Under the pieces are notes generated by a model. That model saw nothing but the letters and a program-made list of their open reading frames with translations, was not told the origin of the DNA and did no database searches. 64,000 bases of DNA from Exophiala sp. HKRS030. Taxonomy: Eukaryota; Ascomycota; Eurotiomycetes; Chaetothyriales; Herpotrichiellaceae. The position numbers were made by a program, and so were the translations under genes. Positions 8,421 through 21,204 of this stretch are shown one piece after another (position 1 is the first letter of the stretch; the number at the start of each line of letters is the position of its first letter). The stretch covers positions 124,001 to 188,000 of the forward strand of contig JAHWDD010000006.1 in assembly GCA_023897205.1 (NCBI GenBank), in the 5' to 3' direction.

Positions 8421-11000
8421 ATGCTCACAATGCAGAGTCAAGACGTGTTTGCAGGGGGATTTGGCAATCGATTTGCTTCAAAATTGGGGACGGACAATAC
8501 TGGCTTCAGCCATGGCGCGTATAACTCGAACCAGACTCCCTATCGCGGTGGATTTGGCGACCGAAATCAACGCAAAAACACCATGCCTCCCCTGGCAACT
8601 TCGGCGAAGGAGCAGTCACAATACAATCCAAATGAACACACACCTGGTGGGGGCGCTGCTTTCGACATGAACTTCACTCCTCTGTTGCCATCTCAACTTT
8701 TGCTCGGGAGTCCCTTTCAGCCAGGTTCTCCAGGTGCATTTTCATCACCGCAGTTTCCCAGCTTTAATCGCTTTCCCCAAGGCACAAATGCTCTGCACCA
8801 ACAGACCCAGCAATACCAACAGAATCAGCAAGCTCATCTCGGCAGCCCAACTCAGATGAATGCTCAGCCTCTGTCACCCCAGGCATTCCAGCCCGTCATG
8901 TCCCCAGATACTTACGCCGGCGGATCCCCCACAGGCTTCTCAGGCCTAGGTGGTGCTGCCTTTGGACATTACCAGCCCATGCTAAGCATGGGCCAGACAT
9001 GGATGTCAAGCACCAGCCGCACCGTTTATCTAGGAAACATTCCGGCTGATACTGCTGCTGAAGAAATTTTGAGTCATGTTCGAAGTGGACAGATTGAGTC
9101 GGTTCGTTTGTTGCCAGAGAAGAACTGTGCCTTCATTTCCTTTCTTGACAGCAGCTCGGCCACCCACTTTCATTCGGATGCCATCCTGAAGAAATTGTCC
9201 ATCAAGGGCCATGACATTAAAATTGGTTGGGGAAAACCTTCTTCAGTGCCTACCTCAGTTGCTCTTGCAGTCCAGCAATCGGGAGCGTCAAGAAATGTCT
9301 ATCTTGGCAATCTTCCTGAGGACATCACTGAGCTAGAGATTCGAGAGGATCTGAGCAAATTTGGACCCATCGACACTATCAAGATGGTGCGTGAGAAGAA
9401 CATTGGTTTTGTTCACTTTCTGTCCATTGGCAACGCCATCAAGGCTGTAGCACAGCTTCCTCAGGATCCCAAGTGGGGACCTCCCCGTCGTGTCTACTAC
9501 GGCAAAGACCGATGTGCATATGTCTCGAAGACCCAACAACAAAACGCTGCTCAATACCTTGGAATTGCTCCTGGCTATGCGCATGTCCTGAATGGGGCTG
9601 ACCGGGACTTGATCTCGAATGCGCTAGCACAACAGTCTGTTGCCGCCGCCGCTGTTGCCACCACCGCGGGTGGAGTGAACAATCTCGGAAATCGAACAGT
9701 GTACCTAGGAAACATTCACCCTGAGACGACCATCGAAGAGATTTGTAATGTCGTCCGAGGAGGTCTCCTTCACCACATCCGCTACATTCCTGATAAGCAT
9801 ATTTGTTTCGTAACGTTCATTGATCCAACGTCGGCCGCGTCTTTCTATGCGTTAAGCAACCTTCAGGGCCTCATGATCCACAACCGACGGCTCAAGGTGG
9901 GCTGGGGTAAGCACTCGGGTGCATTACCACCTGCCATCGCCTTGGCGGTCAGTGGAGGAGCGTCACGAAATGTGTACATTGGCAATTTAGACGAGAGCTG
10001 GAGCGAGGAACGACTGAGACAAGATTTTTCCGAGTACGGCGAGATTGAACTCGTCAACACACTTCGAGAAAAGAGCTGCGCCTTTGTCAACTTCACCAAC
10101 ATCGCCAACGCGATCAAAGCTATTGAAGCTGTGCGAGGACGAGATGAGTACAAAAGGTTCAAGATCAATTTTGGCAAGGACCGTTGCGGCAACCCGCCCC
10201 GCCAGAATATCTCCCATGTCAATGGCAACCAATCTCGGTATCAGGGCAATACAGATGGCAATATCTCTCCAGGAGCGATGAACGGCTTTGAGGGTGCAGT
10301 CTCGCAATCGGGGTCGAGCCCAACGAGGTCGACGATCCCTGTTGGACCAAAACCCATGAATGCACAATCTCAGCCCCAGCGACAACAGACACTTCCCAGT
10401 ACCACGCCTTCTTCGATATTGAATGCCGGCAACAACAACCCTCTCACGATGTACTTGACGCATGTTTCTCAGCAGCAGGCTCAAGCTGAGCAGGATATGC
10501 GCGAGGACGGTTTGACATTCGCTTCTTTGCAGCAGCAGCAAAATCAGGCTTTGGCTACACAGCAAGCGGCACTGTATGGCGAGATGCCTAATGGTCACAG
10601 TGGTCTGGACATTGCACCACCTCCGTCCCATGCTCCCCGCCAGAATAGTATCAGCGGTGGCTTCAGCACTAATTCGGTCAACAACAATGGCACTTCGACT
10701 ACAATCGGAGGCCTGCTCGCCCCTACAAACACTGGACTCGGGGCGAGCAGAAGCTCGCATTCTCGGGCTGTGTCACTTCCAGCCTTTTCGCAGGAGATCT
10801 TCAGCAATCAACAGTCTACACAACAAGGTCCATCATCGTCCCGCGGGTTCGGTGGACATGCGCCTCAGGGTAGCTTTGGCGGATTTGGGTCTGCTTTCGG
10901 CACTGGCTTTGGCACCAGTGGATTCAACGGGCTCGGCCTGACGAGCGACACTCGTTCTGGTCTCTCAGGCTGGGCAGAGGAGGAGATTGGAGCAAAATAA
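8421..11000 (+). CDS. nrd1: Four-RRM RNA-binding protein of the Nrd1 (S. pombe) / Mrn1 family
   Basis: A single exon of 859 codons; a second in-frame ATG nine bases downstream (MQSQDVF) is an alternative start. Four RRMs are visible, opening at [10 protein letters not shown] (~201), [10 protein letters not shown] (~292), [10 protein letters not shown] (~425) and [10 protein letters not shown] (~514). Each has an RNP1-like core such as [24 protein letters not shown] and [11 protein letters not shown] pairs end in the characteristic IGWGKPS / VGWGKHS segments. Flanks are Gln/Ser/Gly-rich and low-complexity. In fission yeast Nrd1 binds and stabilises mRNAs for cytokinesis and delays sexual differentiation; S. 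cerevisiae Mrn1 is a related stress-linked mRNA binder. The family assignment is secure from the RRM layout. Target mRNAs cannot be inferred. The leader is long and pyrimidine-rich. Confidence 0.93.
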   Translation: MLTMQSQDVFAGGFGNRFASKLGTDNTGFSHGAYNSNQTPYRGGFGDRNQRKNTMPPLATSAKEQSQYNPNEHTPGGGAAFDMNFTPLLPSQLLLGSPFQPGSPGAFSSPQFPSFNRFPQGTNALHQQTQQYQQNQQAHLGSPTQMNAQPLSPQAFQPVMSPDTYAGGSPTGFSGLGGAAFGHYQPMLSMGQTWMSSTSRTVYLGNIPADTAAEEILSHVRSGQIESVRLLPEKNCAFISFLDSSSATHFHSDAILKKLSIKGHDIKIGWGKPSSVPTSVALAVQQSGASRNVYLGNLPEDITELEIREDLSKFGPIDTIKMVREKNIGFVHFLSIGNAIKAVAQLPQDPKWGPPRRVYYGKDRCAYVSKTQQQNAAQYLGIAPGYAHVLNGADRDLISNALAQQSVAAAAVATTAGGVNNLGNRTVYLGNIHPETTIEEICNVVRGGLLHHIRYIPDKHICFVTFIDPTSAASFYALSNLQGLMIHNRRLKVGWGKHSGALPPAIALAVSGGASRNVYIGNLDESWSEERLRQDFSEYGEIELVNTLREKSCAFVNFTNIANAIKAIEAVRGRDEYKRFKINFGKDRCGNPPRQNISHVNGNQSRYQGNTDGNISPGAMNGFEGAVSQSGSSPTRSTIPVGPKPMNAQSQPQRQQTLPSTTPSSILNAGNNNPLTMYLTHVSQQQAQAEQDMREDGLTFASLQQQQNQALATQQAALYGEMPNGHSGLDIAPPPSHAPRQNSISGGFSTNSVNNNGTSTTIGGLLAPTNTGLGASRSSHSRAVSLPAFSQEIFSNQQSTQQGPSSSRGFGGHAPQGSFGGFGSAFGTGFGTSGFNGLGLTSDTRSGLSGWAEEEIGAK

Positions 11001-13223
11001 ATGATACCTAATCAGCCTTTCTTTTATCTGTTGGTTGGGTATGGTCGGGATATGTGCTTTGATTTTTACATGATGTTTTTTGGGTTGTTTGGAAGATATC
11101 TTTGTTTTAATACTCTTGGGTTGGATGTGTATCCGAAATCAGATGGTGATGGTATTCCGGCCTGCTGGCTGCTGCAGGTTGGATCTGCATCATGTCTTAG
11201 TACTCGTACGAGGGCCTTGATCACAGGCTCATAGGTCCAGGTCATATTGGAATGTGTATATACATGCGGTCTCGGGACAGGAAGTGGCAGAAGGCAAGGA
11301 TGAGCATGACTTGATTGGGGGGCAAATGATTTCTGGGTATGGGTAATATATCTCTCTATCCCTAGGTATCTTACACTTGGGCAATCGTAGAAAGATGGCA
11401 TTGCTGTTTCATCAGTAAAATGCAAGTACGTGAGTCCTAGATCACAAACGCTGTACGTTGGTATTGAACAAGAGTTGTACGGCACCCCTTTGTTAAGTAT
11501 GTTAAGCGCTTGTCTCGGGTGGGCCTCGAATCGATGCTGGGTAAGTAGCCTAAATAGTAGGGCCCGGATGTAGGCAAGATAGCCCCAAGTGAAGGGACAC
11601 AAAGCCAATTCACAAGCCTTGGGCCCCGGTCCAAAGTTGAGAAGAGATAAGGCGCGGAACTCAGAAGCCTACTGTAGCTGTACTCCATTAGGTACTCCGT
11701 ACACGAGCTTAATAAAACACGAAGGTGGTTGCGTCGATTTCGCGATGGGAGACGCGCTTCACACACGTTTCAGCAGGAGCACACACACTCTTTTTCCATT
11801 CTCCGTCGATCCTTGCAGTGGGATTACGAGCACAGAGTATAAATTACTTAGGTAAGGTCAGCTAGAGTGTGTATTGTACCGTAGGTGTGTTCAGGCTCTG
11901 TCCTCCACAGGAGTTCGTAGTGAGATACGGATACAACAGATATAAGAGGAGTTTAACCGGTATTTGCCGTCACTCGAACCATATACATACCGTACCTTCT
12001 GTAAAGGTTTGTGGTCCAAAACAACGCGAGAAATAATGTTACGCGCACGAGCCAATGCCAGATTGATATTGTAAAAGGTAGAAGACTGCACGAGTACGCC
12101 CCGCCCCCTTCGTCCACATTCTAATTGTATGTATGTACGATAACTCCGTACAGAGTACCTTATCGTAGCCTATTGTACCCGTATCTAGTGTAGGTACGAT
12201 GTGCCCGGAAGAAGGGCCGAAACGAATAGAAGGGCGTCTACAATACTAGGACTTTTCATCTTACTCCGTAATCTTCAGTAACTAATAAAAACACTCCGTA
12301 GAGCTTGACTTGTTTGGTACAAGACCACGCCTAGACTCACCAGGGCAGGTGAAGAAGGTGAGCAGAGAGGACCGAAGGCAAGGGGCCATATCAGCATCAT
12401 TCACTACCTAAGAGACCTAATAAGAATAACACGGGTCGTGTAATATACATTAAAAGTAAAAGGCGCTGGACCGAGTGGTCGGGGAAGAAGTTGTTTGGGA
12501 AAGACAGGAAGGTCCTGCTGAAGATTCGAACCATTGGAAGGATAGACTTGTTGATGAGCAAAGTATCCGTTAATCCCTACCTACAACTTCCTTCGACTCC
12601 GTACTCTGGGACCCTCTATTTCTCCCTCTCTCTCTCCCTCCCACACTCTCCCAGCGCCCAGCAATTCTTCAGGGCTGCCACTGCCACTGCCACTTGCCAG
12701 TGTCAACGTCCAAAGTTCCTCATTCAGCCGTATTTTACCGGTACAAGACCCAGAACAAGTGTCTGTTGTTCAACAACAACAAGTCTACTGTCAACTACTC
12801 ACACCATTCCACCACGTCTCCTGCGGGAACAAGTCTGATGTGCTGCTACTACCGACCCTAGTCAACAATCATCGACGTTTACGGAGTACTGACTATTCGT
12901 ACGGAGTACAACACAAACACTTCGACCGCGGCCCCCAAACCATTGGGAGGGAGCCCCAAGTTCGCATTTCACCAATACTCGTCGTATCCATCATCTCATC
13001 TTGCATTCTTCTTCCTCATCCCTCTTTTCTACCTTCGGACCTCACTCTTGTCACTCTCAACAAAATCATTTCCGGCAAATGCTTCTGCTCTTCTTGACGA
13101 ATCGAATACATCTTCTAGCTTGAACATATTATCTCTCTCTCTCTCTTGCTGGCCAATTCCTTCATTCCTGGGACCCGTTGACCGCCCTGTCCCACTCTTC
13201 CTGCGCCCTTGACTTACCACCAT
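11001..13223. other. Long intergenic region between nrd1 and cdc42
   Basis: No gene is supported on either strand; open frames here lack family features and codon structure. It contains TACTCCGTA-type copies (about 11692, 12142, 12597, 12880, 12899) and pyrimidine-rich tracts at ~12614-12655. It probably holds the nrd1 3' UTR and the cdc42 promoter and leader. Confidence 0.55.
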
Positions 13224-13649
13224 GTGAGTCTTTGATTCTTACTTTTTCCCTCTTATGTGGAAAAAGGAGGAGATGAAAAATGGAAAATATTGTCTAGTCG
13301 AAATTACAAAAAAAGAGACGGGAATTTGTGTGAATGTGAAGATGGAGGCTAATGTACACAATCCTGTCTAGTCGCATTGTTTCTTTCCGCCTGCCTGCGA
13401 TTATCTGCACAATCGACAATAGAAGTCCTTGTCCTTCCCTACCGTACCTGGCTGACCGCCCTCTTCCTCCCGAGGTGAGGCGGTAATTGAGAGCGTGTCG
13501 GACCTCCATCTACGAGAAGCTCTGCACGCAAGACTTTGAATCTTTTTCACTCTTTCACTTTTCTGGTAAGCCCACAAAAATGTCGAAATCAATGGCCATG
13601 AAACAAAAGGCGCTTGACTTGAAACAAAAACTAAGGCATCCCTTTGCAG
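13224..13649 (+). other. Probable 5' UTR intron of cdc42
   Basis: A strong GTGAGT donor at 13224 and a pyrimidine-preceded TTTGCAG acceptor ending at 13649 flank sequence rich in poly-pyrimidine and A-runs. Splicing this intron leaves no ATG between the donor exon end and the conserved Cdc42 start at 13745. Without RNA data this is inference. Confidence 0.4.
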
Positions 13650-13744
13650 ATCCTCCTCGTGCTCACAAGCCGATTCGGGTTCTCCAGGAATCTGAGATAC
13701 GATTCGCGCGTGTTAACGACCGCTTCTACAACACATACAACGGG

Positions 13745-14447
<703 letters not shown>

Positions 14448-15172
14448 CGGACTTGTCTTTGCTTCACTTGGCCATCTGTCCGTCAGTGGGGTTGTCTTTT
14501 CGCCAGCTTGATGATACAGCTCCGGTGTCAGGTTGTCCACACTAATTCCTCCTTGGAATGCAGCGACCAGGCAGTGTCGTCGCCGTGGCACTTTTCTCTT
14601 TTATCCCATTGTCCGCTTCCGACAGATATTTGATGTTGGAAAGACTTGGATGTCTTCTTGGACAACGAGCTACAATGATCATTCGGCCCCTTCTCTTTTT
14701 TGTTCCCTTCTACGAGTACAATTGCACACACTTGACACGTTTTTGTTCTACTGAGAGATCAACCTTCACCCTCGACCTGAAGAATTCGGCGTCGGGGGCA
14801 GTGCGTGGATCACACACAAGGGGGAGACGGCCATTCGGGGGAGCGAATTTTTCTTTTCCCCCCCTTTTCTTCTTCATGCGCGGGCTGGAGTCGAAGGCGT
14901 TTCAGGTCACTTTGCAGAGCAAGAAGATTTATGTCTGTCCCCTTTCTCCATTTCACATGCGGAGGAGTACTTAGGTTGGGTTTGCCATACTCTCGCTCGC
15001 TCGCTCGCACGCCTCGCAGGGATGGGGCTCATCAAATACATACACACACAATCAATCAATCAACAAAGTTGTGTCCCGGGGGTGGAACCTCGCGTGCTGC
15101 CTGTCTAGAGTTCTTCATTGCGAGTTCAGCATGGCCTGCTGAGGGAGGTATCCTAGAAGGCGTGTACATGTC

Positions 15173-15173
<1 letters not shown>

Positions 15174-15203
<30 letters not shown>
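15174..15203. repeat. (TC)n microsatellite, about 15 units
   Basis: Uninterrupted alternating T and C visible by eye. Confidence 0.95.
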
Positions 15204-15205
<2 letters not shown>

Positions 15206-16158
15206 TCCTCAGGATGAATGATTATGCAGGCGAAGCTGAAGGAACGTCAATCGAAGCCGGGCTTCTTCGTTGTTGAGCCTTTTTTTTTCTCGAGAACTTC
15301 CGTTTTTTCCATCACTCCCATCCTCTGTATTGTCGTGCTTTATGACCAACCGTAAAATTCGCATTGAATTTACCCGCCCCTTCCTGGAGGGAGGGTACTG
15401 ACTGACCCGAGGGACTTTGTGTACTCGACCTTCGAAACGAAACCGGTTCGTACTCGAAATCGTGATTCTCGGTCTGTGTATCGCGTCGACACGGACGTGT
15501 CTATTACGATACACGGAGTATACACATGTACCCTCGGCAAGGGCACGCGGTTTGAATGGAAAAGAAACGTACAATACAGTTCTACGGTGGTTGTTGGTCC
15601 AGTAACCATGCCATTTTGGTGTGTGTTTTCTTTTCCCTTTTTTCCTTTTTCCATCCCTCAAGGTCTCACATTCTCGAGTGTCAATCTCGCTCTTGACTCA
15701 CTCGCCGACCCTAATATGGTCATCTTCCCTTTTCCATTTCCACACACAAACACCGGTCAAAGATACCGAGACTGACTGACTGAGGCGCAAGAATGACGGC
15801 CGTGTCGGAGGACACGAGACGTAAACCAGAAAGAAAGAGAAAGAAAAAAAAAAAGGGAAAAATCACCTGTTGTCACAATGAATTTCAAATATACAAAGTC
15901 TCCCTCCAGCTCCGAGCCCTTGTGAAGACCTCGTGAAGATCCCGAAGCCACCCTGAGACTCTCACTCCACACTCTCACGGCTGCTTCTTCTTCTTTTTCT
16001 TCTTCTTCTACTTGAGCTTGAGCCTTGACAAGACCTAGGCGCCGTAGGCTTATGATACCCATTACCCTCAAAGTGCCTCAATGTCTAGCTGGACTCATAC
16101 CCTCTCCCAAAAGCACACAAATGTGGAAATCACAAGATTTTGCAAAGGTCAACTCCCC

Positions 16159-16186
16159 GCAATACTTGTGCGAGCACAAGTATTGC
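16159..16186. repeat. Perfect inverted repeat, 13-bp arms with 2-nt loop
   Basis: GCAATACTTGTGC (16159-16171), spacer GA, then GCACAAGTATTGC (16174-16186). The arms are exact reverse complements. It lies ~370 bp beyond the rco1 stop, in the convergent cdc42/rco1 spacer. Confidence 0.92.
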
Positions 16187-16554
16187 CCATCCATGGTTTT
16201 TTTCCCTCTGAGGCCCTCCTTTCAGAGTCGGTCACTAACCAGGCATGCTCAACCGCCCAGTAATCCACCCATCAATCGATCGATATTGTGTAAACCTCTC
16301 GGAATGAAAACATGAGAAAGCAAGAGAGGGCGCTCTGGTCCGTCGACGGTTCTTCAACAACAAAGGCTTCATCGAAGATGACTCTCAGCAAGGTAGGTGC
16401 AACAACAGCTTCCGATGCAAAAGGTGTTGCAAGTGTGGCACAATCCTTGACATGGTGATTGCTTTATTCAACTTGGAGCACATGTTGTCCTATCCCTTTG
16501 CACTGAACGAACGTTTGGAGAAATTAAATGACTAGCGTTGTTTGAGCAAAGACC

Positions 16555-19500
16555 TCAGGGCGACATCTCCATTTCGTTGTCGGCATCATCTTCCTCTCGA
16601 TTAGCAGTGCCATCGGTAGGCCCATGAGGGTATTCCTGAGGCGTATCTCCATTGATCAATTTCGTTCCCAACATCTTCGACGTTGCGTTGTACGTAGAAT
16701 CTGTTCCGTTGGGCACTGGGGATTCTGCTGTGGCAGGAGATGCAGAGGTGCGGCCTCCCAAAACAGCAAGTCTTTTGTTGATGAGATCTTGTAGACGAAG
16801 TAGTTGATTGAGCTCGTTACGCTCAACAGACTCAATCACCTCCTGGGGTGCTTCGCTGATGAGTCGATTCGTCAACTCTGCCAACGGGTTTCCAGAATAG
16901 CCATCGATACCCTTGCCAGACAAGTCGGCAAGCGATAAGACGGTCTGTTGTTCCTGAATGGAACGGTTTCGAAGAGCAGCGTTAGCCTTTGCGGTTTCTG
17001 TGATTGCTAGTGCACTCGCGCCAGTCCAGAAGTCGGGTTCTTTCATCGTGATCACTGTCTCTTGTGGAGGATGGTGCAAGACGGCACCATTCAGACGGTA
17101 TTTCTTGTCGCGAATCTTCATCGGAGCATCCAAGATTCGGGGGAATTGATGATCCTCATACCAACTCTTCTTGACGCGATCAATAAAATCGAGTCGAATC
17201 GCTTTTTCGGGAACACGATATATTTTGCCCTCCATGTTGAATTCTTTCGTTCTATCAAGGCTTTCATCCTTCATGAGCTCAACTTCGATGATGCCATTGT
17301 TTCTGAATCCACGAGCGACGGGAACGTCCAATGGTATAGCGTTCTTCGGCTTGCGCAGACGTGGCAGACGTCCCATATCGCCCGGAGCGGCTTCAGCTTG
17401 GCGACCAAGAGCTGCCAGATCATGCTCGATGTGCAATGGGCATCGCCAGGACGAGCTCGGCTTCCAGTCAGCTCGACGTCGTGGAGGGATAGCAAGTGGC
17501 GGATCGACACAGTCCAGATGCCATTTAGCGGGACAAAAGTCGCAGGGGATAATGTCGCGCCCATTGGAGGTGTGACCACAATGATAGCAGATGATGAGGT
17601 TTCCTTTGCCGTCGCGAGTTTCTTTGTAATTGGGCTCTTCGATGAAACCAGCCCGATTCATCTTGACGGCATTGTTCTGGGTCCGCGGCAGTGCAACGTC
17701 TTCGTATTCACCCTCTTCGCCAGTCTTGACGCCTTCGAAATATTCCCGGACATCATGTGGGAGTGCAAAAGCCTTTGGTATGGTGTCATCGACTCGGCTA
17801 ATGAGGGTTCCGAGAAGTCCCGTCGGCTTGGTTGTTGTTGATCTGGATCGCTTTGCAACACATTGAGGACAGAACCATTCGCCTTCGACCTCATCATCGG
17901 CATTCAAAGGCGGCTCCAAACAGGCATGATGGAACGAGTTTGTACAACCATCGCAGCAAAGAAGTTTTCCTTCGCCACCACACGATGCACAATATTCGTC
18001 GTTGTCCTGCCAATGAAAGTCAGTGACTGAGAGAAAGGGCATCAAACATCTGGCGCGAGGATGGCCTGCACAGGTGAGAGAATACAGATGATTTCAGGTG
18101 AAATATTCCTGGGCCGGCATTGTGGAACAGGGAAGAAGCAAATATCAGGGCAGAGAAAGTGATCAGAATGGGTCGAAGGTCGACAGGAAGGGGGAACAGC
18201 GAGCCAATCGTGGCAGCTGCAAAGGGGCCCGAAGAAAAGAGAAAATTGAATTTCTGGCTTACCACTTCAGCTCCCGAATCCGCGCCGTTGCCGATCGCAA
18301 CATCTCGAGAAGGCCCCGCACGTGAAACCCCTGCGGTAATACCACCATTTTTAGGCTTGTTGGGTCTAGAGGAAGAGCATGTCAGTATTGTATTTCAGCC
18401 TAGGAAGGACGCTTGTAATGTGCACGGTGAGGTGACCGCGAGGACAGGATCGGCTGTGGTGCCCCCATCCTCGGCGGAGAAGAATGCATCCGAACACCCA
18501 ATGCTGGACCATCATGGGAAGAAAACAGGAGAAAGTTCATCTTGCAGAGTAGTATACTTACGAAACCATCACACGCGCAGACTTTCGAGTGCCCTTTTGA
18601 AGTGGTGGAAATCTGGCAGCTCTTGGAGTTGCACCTCTAGACATCGCATTGGCCACTCCCGGTGGCGGAGGTGGTACAAAGGCTGGTCCGGGTGATGATG
18701 ATATCGAGGTTGCAGTGTCGATATCGTCTGTATCGGGATCATTGTAGGCTTTGTATCTTCTGCGACTGTTTCCATTGACCAAGATGGTATCAGGCGGCAC
18801 TGTCACCGGAGAAGAAAGCACAGCGCTGGAAGTTGCTAAGCCATTAGGATGGACCACGGGCGGTGGAGGTCTCTCATCCGGGTCAGGGACATCAGGGTGG
18901 CCGTGAACCAGTTCGCGTTCGTCACTTTCAGGTCGAGGAATTTGATTGTAATCATGAAAGCTTTCTTTGAGGAAATCCCGTTTACGCTGGCTGAGCTCGT
19001 CAATATCAAATTCCACTTCGTCTCGAGTTTTCTGTGATTTCCTAGAGGTGCCTCTGGGCACAGGAGTTGGATCGAGAAGCGATTGACTGCCGCTAGCTTC
19101 ACGGTATGTCGCACTCGCAGCTGAACGAAGTCGGCTGCCCGTCACAGCCCGGTTTGCGGCTTGGCGATGGCTGACCGACCTGGAGCGCCGGCCATCATCA
19201 CCACCAGGCACACGGGCCATAGGAGGAGCGTAATCATCAGGAAATGACTTGGCTGATGAGAGTGATGAATCACTTGATACGCTGCGTCCGCGCTTCCGCT
19301 TGTTAGGCGATGGAGTGGGCAGAAGAGATTGAGTTCGCAATGACGGATCGAGCGAGTTCAGATTGCGAGAGCTCGGTGAGGCAACAACAATCGTATCATC
19401 AGCCTGCGCAGCCGCTGAGGCCCGATTCATATTAAAATAGAGTGAGATTCGGGGGTTGGACGGTTGTGAAGGAGTCTTTGAGCCGAGATCAGGTTGAGTA

Positions 19501-20378
19501 TGTTTTGATGAGCGGGGAGAAGTGATGGCGCTGCGTCGACGAGAAGAGGACTGATAAGGACTGACTGATATCTGACTTGATCGTCGGTGCTTTCTGACAC
19601 CAGATTTAATGTATCGTTTGAAGACTTTGAATTGAGCAGGGCTGGGTGATTGCTGAACAACCGCCTCCACGACATTCCACAATTCAGGCATCACTTGAGC
19701 ATCCTCACGGAGCTTTTGCAATCCGGGAACCAGATCTGAGGAGTCCTTGTCCTGAGCTTCCTGCAATGCGCGCTCGAGATGATTTTGAAGCCGATCTCGC
19801 CGCAAATGTTCTTGTATCGACGGAGGTTTGGGTTGTGTGTAGCCGGCTTGGGCGTTGTGCAATTTTGCCGGCGAAGGTGAGGAAGTCATAACTTGCGACA
19901 TCTCTGCCACTTCTTTCCGAGGCGGTCGGCCACGCGGAGGACTCGAAAACACCACCGTATCTGACTGTTGAGGCAATTCCGGCGTATTATCTGACATGAT
20001 TTCGGGTTCCAGGGGTGAAGCAACATCCATCTTTTCAGGGTCCGCCGACGTCGACGAAACCTCCTCTGCCTGCACAGGTGTCGGTCTGGGCGACGGCCGC
20101 ACATAGTTGGTCACTTTCAGCTTTTGTAGCATGCGCTGGGTAGGAGGCACACCGAGCGGCTGCATGTTTTCCAGTACGCCGACTCGTTCCAGCCCTTTGG
20201 TGTCTTCGAAACTCGGGACCGCAGTCCGCACAGTAGGCTCGATCCAGGTGTCGAGATTCGTCTGTTGGCCATTTCTTGTCACCGAAGCCTCGACGGGCTT
20301 GGGCGTAACATCCTTCTCGCCGAACGTGGCGGGACTCGAGTAGCGGCTCGATCTGTGCCGCAGCGATCTCGTGGACAT
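16555..20378 (-). CDS. rco1: PHD-finger protein Rco1-like, Rpd3S histone deacetylase subunit
   Basis: Three exons on the minus strand: 20378-18562, 18365-18263 and 18006-16555, joining in phase to 1123 residues. The first ~640 residues are Ser/Pro/Arg-rich and disordered. A first PHD finger (~646-689) starts CASCGGEGKLLCCDGC and has C4HC3 ligands. A second (~780-832) starts CYHCGHTSNGRDIIPCDFC and ends CPLH, with His as the last ligand. Such paired fingers define Rco1 (S. pombe Cph1/Cph2), which recruits the Rpd3S/Clr6 complex II deacetylase to transcribed, H3K36-methylated genes. The SIN3-interacting region lies between the fingers. The start MSTRSLRHRSSRYSS is chosen for its typical opening. 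The frame continues upstream to 20591, and a GTAAGT/CTGCAG pair around 20410-20462 suggests a 5' leader intron. Confidence 0.85.
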
Positions 20379-21204
20379 GCTTCTTCTTCTCCGCGCCACA
20401 CGCGCCGACTGCAGGATGTTCAGTTCAGGGACACGTAAGGAGGAGGACACATGGGACTTACAGTAGCCCGTGAGAAGGCTCCGCGGCTTGGATGCGCTCA
20501 AGGGCAGATGTGAGAAGAAGGCGAAAAGATGTGTGATGGACGCAGATACAACCGTAACTAGCGAGGTGCGCGAGAGTTCAGCAAGTAGCAAGGGGCGCCG
20601 GGCCTATAGTGGGATTAGATTCGGAGCCTCCAAGGCTGAGATCTCCCTCCCCTTTTGCTTTTGTTTTTTTCCCTCCAGGCGCCACCACGGCCCTCAATGA
20701 ACAATAGTGTGCGCTTCACTTCACTTCAAACTCGGCTGGACAGTAGAGAAAATTTTGAATAACGATAGTACCAGCCTCAAAATTTGTTTTATTCACTATC
20801 CATGTCACGCGAAGCCATCAACAATAGCCCACAGACCCCGTGACGTGGCAAGCGATCTACGGGGCTCCGACGAAGAATTCTACTCTACAAATTCTTATTA
20901 ATCAAGTAGACTTTGCAATTGAACTCGATGCTTTTTATTTTCCTTGGATATCATGTATCTTCTCTAGCCCGTCTCATGCAATTCATGGGTCTATATCCAT
21001 ACATGGACCTCACAGGATCAAGTGCGAATGTTTCCAGCGGATACCTAGGTACTGACTTGAAACACGCTCCATCGACGTGACCCAAGGCCGCGGCCTGCAA
21101 CCCAGCCTCGCTACCAGCGAAGGCCCGTCACAATTCGTTCATCAACCGGAGGAACAAGAATCGCGTCATGAAGGCGCATTTTGAACGGACGGCAGAATGA
21201 TTGC
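20379..21204. other. Intergenic, rco1 promoter and 3' flank of the Cdb4-like gene
   Basis: No gene supported. The region nearest rco1 (20379-20640) may include leader exons. Confidence 0.5.

Larger units (their letters stand above)
14448..16554. other. Intergenic, convergent 3' flanks of cdc42 and rco1
   Basis: No gene supported over 2.1 kb. It holds a CT microsatellite (15174-15203), a TACACGGAGTATAC motif near 15511, A-rich runs around 15840, and a perfect hairpin at 16159-16186. Confidence 0.55.

Noticed and set aside
9987..10760. 257-codon minus-strand frame opposite nrd1
   Set aside because: It is antisense to the fourth RRM and the Gln-rich tail, with no recognisable domain.
11066..11608. 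180-codon minus-strand frame downstream of nrd1
   Set aside because: No domain, irregular composition, in a likely 3' UTR/intergenic stretch.
12470..12540. tRNA-like A and B box sequences (CCGAGTGGTC, GATTCGAACC)
   Set aside because: No acceptor stem pairs the ends, and the B-box closing base pair is missing, so no cloverleaf forms.
13580..13744. In-frame N-terminal extension of Cdc42 (MSKSMAMKQ...)
   Set aside because: Cdc42 N-termini are strongly conserved as [16 protein letters not shown], and the extra Met codons fall inside a probable 5' UTR intron (13224-13649).
17062..17841. 259-codon plus-strand frame opposite rco1
   Set aside because: It is antisense to the PHD-finger exon and has no domain.
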